Shown here: piece by piece, positions 57,980 to 64,000 of the stretch
How positions within the stretch are numbered: the first letter of the stretch is position 1
Layout: each line of letters begins with the position of its first letter
NCBI GenBank assembly: GCA_026874595.1
Contig: CM049307.1
Span: 31,162,362 to 31,226,361 of the forward strand
Reading direction: 5' to 3'
DNA: 64,000 nucleotides
Origin: Sipunculus nudus
Taxonomy: Eukaryota > Annelida > Sipuncula > Golfingiida > Sipunculidae
Translations under genes and position numbers: made by a program
The notes under the pieces: model-generated
Databases searched by the model: none
What the model was told of the DNA's origin: nothing
Seen by the model: the letters and a program-made list of their open reading frames with translations, nothing else

Positions 57980-60626
57980 CAGCTGTGTATTTTGTGGTCC
58001 CTGTTTGTGATGGGGTGGGTCTTAAAATCTGTTGATTTGGTGATCAAATGGTTGATATGACACATATGAGTGTTGTGAGAAAAAATTGACCCCAATATTG
58101 GATCAAGCTGAAAGAAAGATTTCTGGTTTTATGGAAACAGATATGCTGGCCTTTCTTGGAAACAGTTATATTTTGTGGCATCTGTATATGTTGCCTTATG
58201 CCATCATACACCCAACAAGGAGAGGACCTGAGCTACAACTGACTTTTAAAGCCTGTCCTGACATATTTTTCTTTTGGTCATAATGTGATCAGAGTATCAG
58301 AGTTAGACCTGTTTCCTGGTCATGAAACAAAATATATCCAAATCAGCTGGACAATGTATTGAACAATCAGATTAAGAAGTGAGAAGTTTCACTATAATAG
58401 GAACATTTTCAGTGAAAAGCCCCATTGGATTTCTACGTGGTTCATGCCAAAATTTGCTATTTTCATATTGATATGTAACCAAACCGGTGACTCCACAAGC
58501 AATACCTTCTTGTTTTACAAATTTAATTGTTATTTTCAGATTGACACCTATCATGTCAAAGTAACAGAAAGCAGCAGCCATAAATTTGACTGGCAGTTTA
58601 AAAAAAAGAAGAATGACCTTGAACTATTCCTACACTCATGTAGTCCTGCATAGTTTTATCAAAATTGGACAAAAGAATTGTTAACCAAAATCTGACAAAG
58701 AGTTTTGAAATTTCACATATTCTCATGATTACTCTTTTTCATGTTTTTATGAGATTTTCATTCCAAGTGTCTATTTGCCTATTTGGTCTGACAAAATAAC
58801 ACCATTCCAAAAAGAGACACTAAGTTTGTGAGATGTTGCATGCTTTTTAAATTTTTTTTTACATTTCTGATTCCAAGGTGTCTATGAGGAACTGGTTGTA
58901 ATGATGCCAGGTTTTATGGGCAGTGAGCCAGATGAAATGAAAATTGTAAAAAAATCCCATAAGATTGTTCCCTAGAAAAGAAAAAAGAAAGACAGAAACA
59001 AAGAAAGATAGAAAGAAAGAAGTAGGAAATATTCAGGATAGAAATGTCGAGATGTTGGGAGAGCCACAGTTTGATTTGAAGCACTGCAAAATTTAAAATG
59101 TGTCTACACAATCAAGGCCATTTATTATTAGTTTATCATTCCCTGCTCCTTTCCTTGTTTGAAACTGAATATTCACGAACACAACCCAACCAAAATCTTG
59201 ATGTTCAGGATAGAGAACATGTTTGCTACACACATTATCTGTGGAATACTTTTAATTTGAATAAGTTTTGGAATCATTTTCTTGAACAGATATTAACTGT
59301 CCAATAAAAGGAATAGCTTCTGGGAAAAATTTAAGGGGGAATGCTGGAAGTCAAACAGATTATTAGTGTCTTGGTTTTGTCTGGACTGACAGTGTCAACT
59401 TTGGTTTAGGGCTTGAAAGACCAGCAGAGAGATAAAAATATGGTTACAGTCAACAACGCATCTCTGAGACCTGTAAACATGGGCATCTGAAGTAAAATAG
59501 AAACATCTAAATAGTTCATGCTGTTATACTAGACATAATATTGTTTTGTTAGGAAATTACCTCAAATATAATTAGAGGTTTACTTTTACCTAAAACCAGA
59601 TATCAGTAGCCACAGGGTAACCAAAATAGTTCAGTTCAGCCCGAATTGGGATACTGTAATATGAGTAAAATAATATGTTGCATAAGAAAGGTATGCTGTT
59701 ATGGAGTGAAGGAAAAATTAGCTTGATGAACAGACAAACAGATTCTGAAGGTTTCTTTGCGTAGAGCAGTCAGATATTTGTGGAGTCAGCCAGATGGATC
59801 TGATGAGCACTATTGTTAAGAATTATGGTAGCCAGATACAGTATGAAAATGTAAGTGGTTAAATATGATTCTCTGAGAAGTCATGTGAGGGTTGACAAGA
59901 ATAATAGGAACAGTATATTGGCTGATAAATCTAGTTTGACAAATTTTTAAAACTTTTTAGACATTGAATCTGTTTAACTGACACAATGCTGGGAATGGTT
60001 GAAGTCAAACAGATAATAAGTGTGTCTTGGTATTGTCTGGAGTGAAAGTGACAACTTTGGTTTAGTACTTGGAAAGACCAGCAGAGGGATAGAAATATGG
60101 TTACAGTCAACAACGCATCTCTGAGACTTTTACCTGTAAACATGGGCATCTGAAGCAACTAGAAACATTAAATATGCTCATGTGGTTATACTGGATATCA
60201 TAAGGTTTTGTGAGGAAATTACCTCAAATATAATTACAGGTTCATTTTTACCTAAAACCAGGTATCAGTAGCCTCAGGGTAACCAAAATTGTTCAGTTCA
60301 ACCTGCATTGGGTCACAGTAAAATTGGTAAAATAATACATGTTACATAAGAAAGTTATGCTTTTATGGAGTGAACAGACAAACATATTCTGAAGGTTTGT
60401 TTGCCAAGAGCAATCAGATATGTGTGGTGTAAGCCGGATAGCTCTGATGAGCAATATTGTGTAGGATTATGGTAGGTACATACAGCATGAAAATGTTAGT
60501 GGTTAGATATGATTCTCTGAGAAGTCATGTAAGTTTTGACAAAAATAAAAAGGAACTGTAGATTGGATGATATATCTAGTGTGACAATTTCTTTTGAATG
60601 TTTAGACATTGAATCTGTTTTACTGA
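57980..60626 (+). repeat. U11: S-type unit, 2.65 kb
   Basis: Basic organisation. It has its own substitutions (for example TCTACGTGGTTCATG at about 58433 and TGACTGGCAG at about 58590). Confidence 0.95.
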
Positions 60627-61976
60627 CAGCTGTGTATTTTGTGGTCCCTGTTTGTGATGGGGTGGGTCTTAAAATCTGTTGATTTGGTGATCAAAAGGTT
60701 GATATGACACATATGAGTGTTGTGAGAAAAAATTGACCCCAATATTGGATCAAAGAAAGATTTCTGGTTTTATGGAAACAGATATGCTGGCCTTCCTTGG
60801 AAACAGATATATTTTGTGGCATCTGTATATGTTGCCTTATGCCATCATACACCCAAAAAGGAGAGGACCTGAGCTACAACTGACTTTTAAAGCCTGTCCT
60901 GACATATTTTTCTTTTGGTCATAATGTGATCAGAGTATCAGAGTTAGACTTGTTTCCTGGTCATGAAACAAAATATATCCAAATCAGCTGGACAATGTAT
61001 TGAACAATCAGATTAAGAAGTGAGAAGTTTCACTATAATAGGAACATTTTCAGTGAAAAGCCCCATTGGATTTCTAAGCGATTCATGCCAAAATTTGCTT
61101 TTTTCATATTGATATGTAACCAAACCGGTGACTCCAAAAGCAATACCTTCTTGTTTTACAAATTTAATTGTTATTTTCAGATTGACACCTATCATGTCAA
61201 AGTAACAGAAAGCAGCAGCCATAAATTTGACTGTCAGTTTAAAAAAAAGAAGAATGACCTTGAACTATTCCTACACTCATGTAGTCCTGCATAGTTTTAT
61301 CAAAATTGGACAAAAGAATTGTTAACCAAAATCTGACAAAGAGTTTTGAAATTTCACATATTCTCATGATTACTCTTTTTCATGTTTTTATGAGATTTTC
61401 ATTCCAAGTGTCTAACTGCCTATTTGGTCTGACAAAATAACACCATTCCAAAAAGAGACACTAAGTTTGTGAGATGTTGCATGCTTTTTAAATTTTTTTT
61501 TACATTTCTGATTCCAAGGTGTCTATGAGGAACTGGTTGTAATGATGCCAGGTTTTATGGGCAGTGAGCCAGATGAAATGAAAATTGTAAAAAAATCCCA
61601 TAAGATTGTTCTCTAGAAAAGAAGAAAGAAAGACAGAAACAAAGAAAGATAGAAAGAAAGAAGTAGGAAATATTCAGGATAGAAATGTCGAGATGTTGGG
61701 AGAGCCACAGTTTGATTTGAAGCACTGCAAAATTTAAAATGTGCCTACACAATCAAGGCCATTTATTATTAGTTTATCATTCCCTGGTCCTTTCCTTGTT
61801 TGAAACTGAATATTCACGAACACAACCCAACCAAAATCTTGATGTTCAGGATAGAGAACATGTTTGCTACACACATTATCTGTGGAATACTTTTAATTTG
61901 AATAAGTTTTGGAATCATTTTCTTGAACAGATATTAACTGTCCAATAAAAGGAATAGCTTCTGGGAAAAATTTAAG

Positions 61977-62622
61977 GGGGAATGCTGGAAGTCAAACAGA
62001 TTATTAGTGTCTTGGTTTTGTCTGGACTGACAGCGACAACTTTGGTTTAGGGCTTGGAAGACCAGCAGAGAGATAAAAATATGGTTACAGTCAACAACGC
62101 ATCTCTGAGACCTGTAAACATGGGCATCTGAAGTAAATAGAAAGATCTAAATAGTTCATGCTGTTATACTAGACATAATATTGTTTTGTTAGGAAATTAC
62201 CTCAAATATAATTAGAGGTTTACTTTTACCTAAAACCAGATATCAGTAGCCACAGGGTAACCAAAATAGTTCAGTTCAGCCCGAATTGGGATACTGTAAT
62301 ATGAGTAAAATAATATGTTGCATAAGAAAGGTATGCTGTTATGGAGTGAAGGAAAAATTAGCTTGATGAACAGACAAACAGATTCTGAAGGTTTCTTTGC
62401 CAAGAGCAGTCAGATATTTGTGGAGTCAGCCAGATGGATCTGATGAGCACTATTGTTAAGAATTATGGTAGCCAGATACAGTATGAAAATGTAAGTGGTT
62501 AAATATGATTCTCTGAGAAGTCATGTGAGGGTTGACAAGAATAATAGGAACAGTATATTGGCTGATAAATCTAGTTTGACAAATTTTTAAAACTTTTTAG
62601 ACATTGAATCTGTTTTACTGAC
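61977..62622 (+). repeat. Sub-block A (representative)
   Basis: About 645 bp from GGGGGAATGCTGGAAGTCAA to GACATTGAATCTGTTTTACT. It is a tandem paralogue of A' and lacks the element insertion in every unit. Confidence 0.9.
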
Positions 62623-63266
62623 ACAATGCTGGGAATGGTTGAAGTCAAACAGATAATAAGTGTGTCTTGGTATTGTCTGGAGTGAAAGTGACAACTTTGG
62701 TTTAGTACTTGGAAAGACCAGCAGAGGGATAGAAATATGGTTACAGTCAACAACGCATCTCTGAGACTTTTACCTGTAAACATGGGCATCTGAAGCAACT
62801 AGAAACATTAAATATGCTCATGTGGTTATACTGGATGTCATAAGGTTTTGTGAGGAAATTACCTCAAATATAATTACAGGTTCATTTTTACCTAAAACCA
62901 GGTATCAGTAGCCACAGGGTAACCAAAATAGTTCAGTTCAACCTGCATTGGGTCACAGTAAAATTGGTAAAATAATACATGTTACATAAGAAAGTTATGC
63001 TTTTATGGAGTGAACAGACAAACATATTCTGAAGGTTTGTTTGCCAAGAGCAATCAGATATGTGTGGTGTAAGCCGGATAACTCTGATAAGCAATATCGT
63101 GTAGGATTATGGTAGGCACATACAGCATGAAAATGTTAGTGGTTAGATATGATTCTCTGAGAAGTCATGTAAGGGTTGACAAAAATAAAAAGGAACTGTA
63201 TATTGGATGATATATCTAGTGTGACAATTTCTTTTGAATGTTTAGACATTGAATCTGTTTTACTGA
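62623..63266 (+). repeat. Sub-block A' (representative)
   Basis: About 645 bp from ACAATGCTGGGAATGGTTGA to the same GACATTGAATCTGTTTTACT end. It aligns along its whole length with A but has many fixed differences (AATACATGTTACATAAG against AATATGTTGCATAAG; AACAGACAAACATATTC against AACAGACAAACAGATTC). The A/A' duplication is therefore older than the spread of the units. Confidence 0.9.
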
Positions 63267-64000
63267 CAGCTGTGTATTTTGTGGTCCCTGTTTGTGATGG
63301 GGTGGGTCTTAAAATCTGTTGATTTGGTGATCAAATGGTTGATATGACACATATGAGTGTTGTGAGAAAAAATTGACCCCAATATTGGATCAAACTGAAA
63401 GAAAGATTTCTGGTTTTAAGGAAACAGATATGCTGGCCTTTCTTGGAAACAGATATATTTTGTGGCATCTGTATATGTTGCCTTATGCTATCATACACCC
63501 AACAAGGAGAGGACCTGAGCTACAACTGACTTTTAAAGCCTGTCCTGACATATTTTTCTTTTGGTCATAATGTGATCAGAGTATCAGAGTTAGACCTGTT
63601 TCCTGGTCATGAAACAAAATATATCCAAATCAGCTGGACAATGTATTGAACAATCAGATTAAGAAGTGAGAAGTTTCACTATAATAGGAACATTTTCAGT
63701 GAAAAGCCCCATTAGATTTCTAAGCGATTCATGCCAAAATTTGCTGTTTTCATATTGATATGGAACCAAACCGGTGACTCCACAAGCAATACCTTCTTGT
63801 TTTACAAATTTAATTGTTATTTTCAGATTGACTCCTATCATGTCAAAGTAACAGAAAGCAGCAGCCATAAATTTGACTGTCAGTTTTAAAAAAAGAAGAA
63901 TGACCTTGAACTATTCCTACACTCATGTAGTCCTGCATAGTTTTATCAAAATTGGACAAAAGAATTGTTAACCAAAATCTGACAAAGAGTTTTGAAATTT
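63267..64000 (+). repeat. U13: partial unit cut by the window end
   Basis: The first ~730 bp of block B; the array continues beyond the window. It has the same TTTTAAAAAAAG change as U8 (about 63883). Confidence 0.95.

Larger units (their letters stand above)
60627..63266 (+). repeat. U12: S-type unit, 2.64 kb
   Basis: Basic organisation, with a 6-base loss in GGATCAAAGAAAG (about 60748), the shortest complete basic unit here. Confidence 0.95.
18661..64000 (+). repeat. Tandem array of a 2.65-kb unit (U0-U13) with higher-order structure
   Basis: Unit starts, taken at CAGCTGTGTATTTTGTGG, are 19945, 23305, 26364, 29421, 35219, 37619, 43414, 46471, 49526, 55331, 57980, 60627 and 63267. The basic unit is 2640-2650 bp, made of B (about 1.35 kb), A (about 645) and A' (about 645). 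Larger units are explained by a 411-bp duplication (3.06 kb) or a 3.15-kb element (5.80 kb). All copies lie in one orientation except an inverted piece in U1. Neighbouring units differ at only occasional bases. The array continues past the window end. Confidence 0.97.

Noticed and set aside
18661-64000. Interpretation of the array as a tandem gene family or multi-exon giant gene
   Set aside because: No internal exon with both a convincing acceptor and donor and a consistent phase recurs in the units. Only weak exon-like relics are present.

Overview
This window looks like eukaryotic nuclear DNA, most likely from a mollusc (bivalve or gastropod). It is AT-rich and intron-like. It carries several copies of an interspersed element with a (GTCC)n head, AGCTCAGCTGA at one end and the palindrome GACCCATGGGTC plus a T-rich tail at the other. 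I associate that architecture with the Helentron/'pearl'-like non-autonomous elements of molluscs. The lineage call rests on recognition and was not tested by any search. There is no sign of bacterial operons, tRNA, rRNA or CRISPR.

Layout. 1-1935: the 3' part of an old element copy, inserted at the outer edge of a long inverted repeat (arms 1936-2280 and 5859-6204). Between the arms lie AT-rich DNA, AT microsatellites, a small hairpin element, a diverged fragment of the main array unit and a SINE-like tail. 6940-7200: a CpG-containing, promoter-like patch with two E2F-type sites and a good splice donor. 7668-8885: a 31-bp minisatellite. 9.8-13.6 kb: the best evidence for a gene, minus-strand exons whose splice signals and reading phases agree. 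They sit among two facing arrays of about 10-bp palindromic words (10.57-10.93 and 14.35-14.66 kb). 14.9-18.0 kb: nested copies of the (GTCC)-headed elements. 18.2-18.65 kb: a GC-richer interspersed sequence.

18.66 kb to the window end: a tandem array of a 2.65-kb unit with at least 13 copies. Each unit is B (about 1.35 kb) followed by two diverged tandem sub-blocks, A and A' (about 645 bp each). Copies come in types: S (2.65 kb), D (3.06 kb, with a 411-bp internal duplication), E (5.80 kb, with a 3.15-kb element inserted at one fixed site in A'), a 2.40-kb deletion variant and a 3.36-kb inversion variant. The order is U1(inv)-D-D-E-D'-E-D-D-E-S-S-S-partial, so a D-D-E super-unit of about 11.915 kb occurs twice. 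The array therefore grew by duplication of multi-unit blocks after the element had inserted. I find no convincing protein gene in the array unit. Its short open frames occur on both strands and shift between copies, although two stretches resemble old exons.

All boundaries, identities and repeat relationships were read by eye. Coordinates of diverged repeats are approximate to a few tens of bases.
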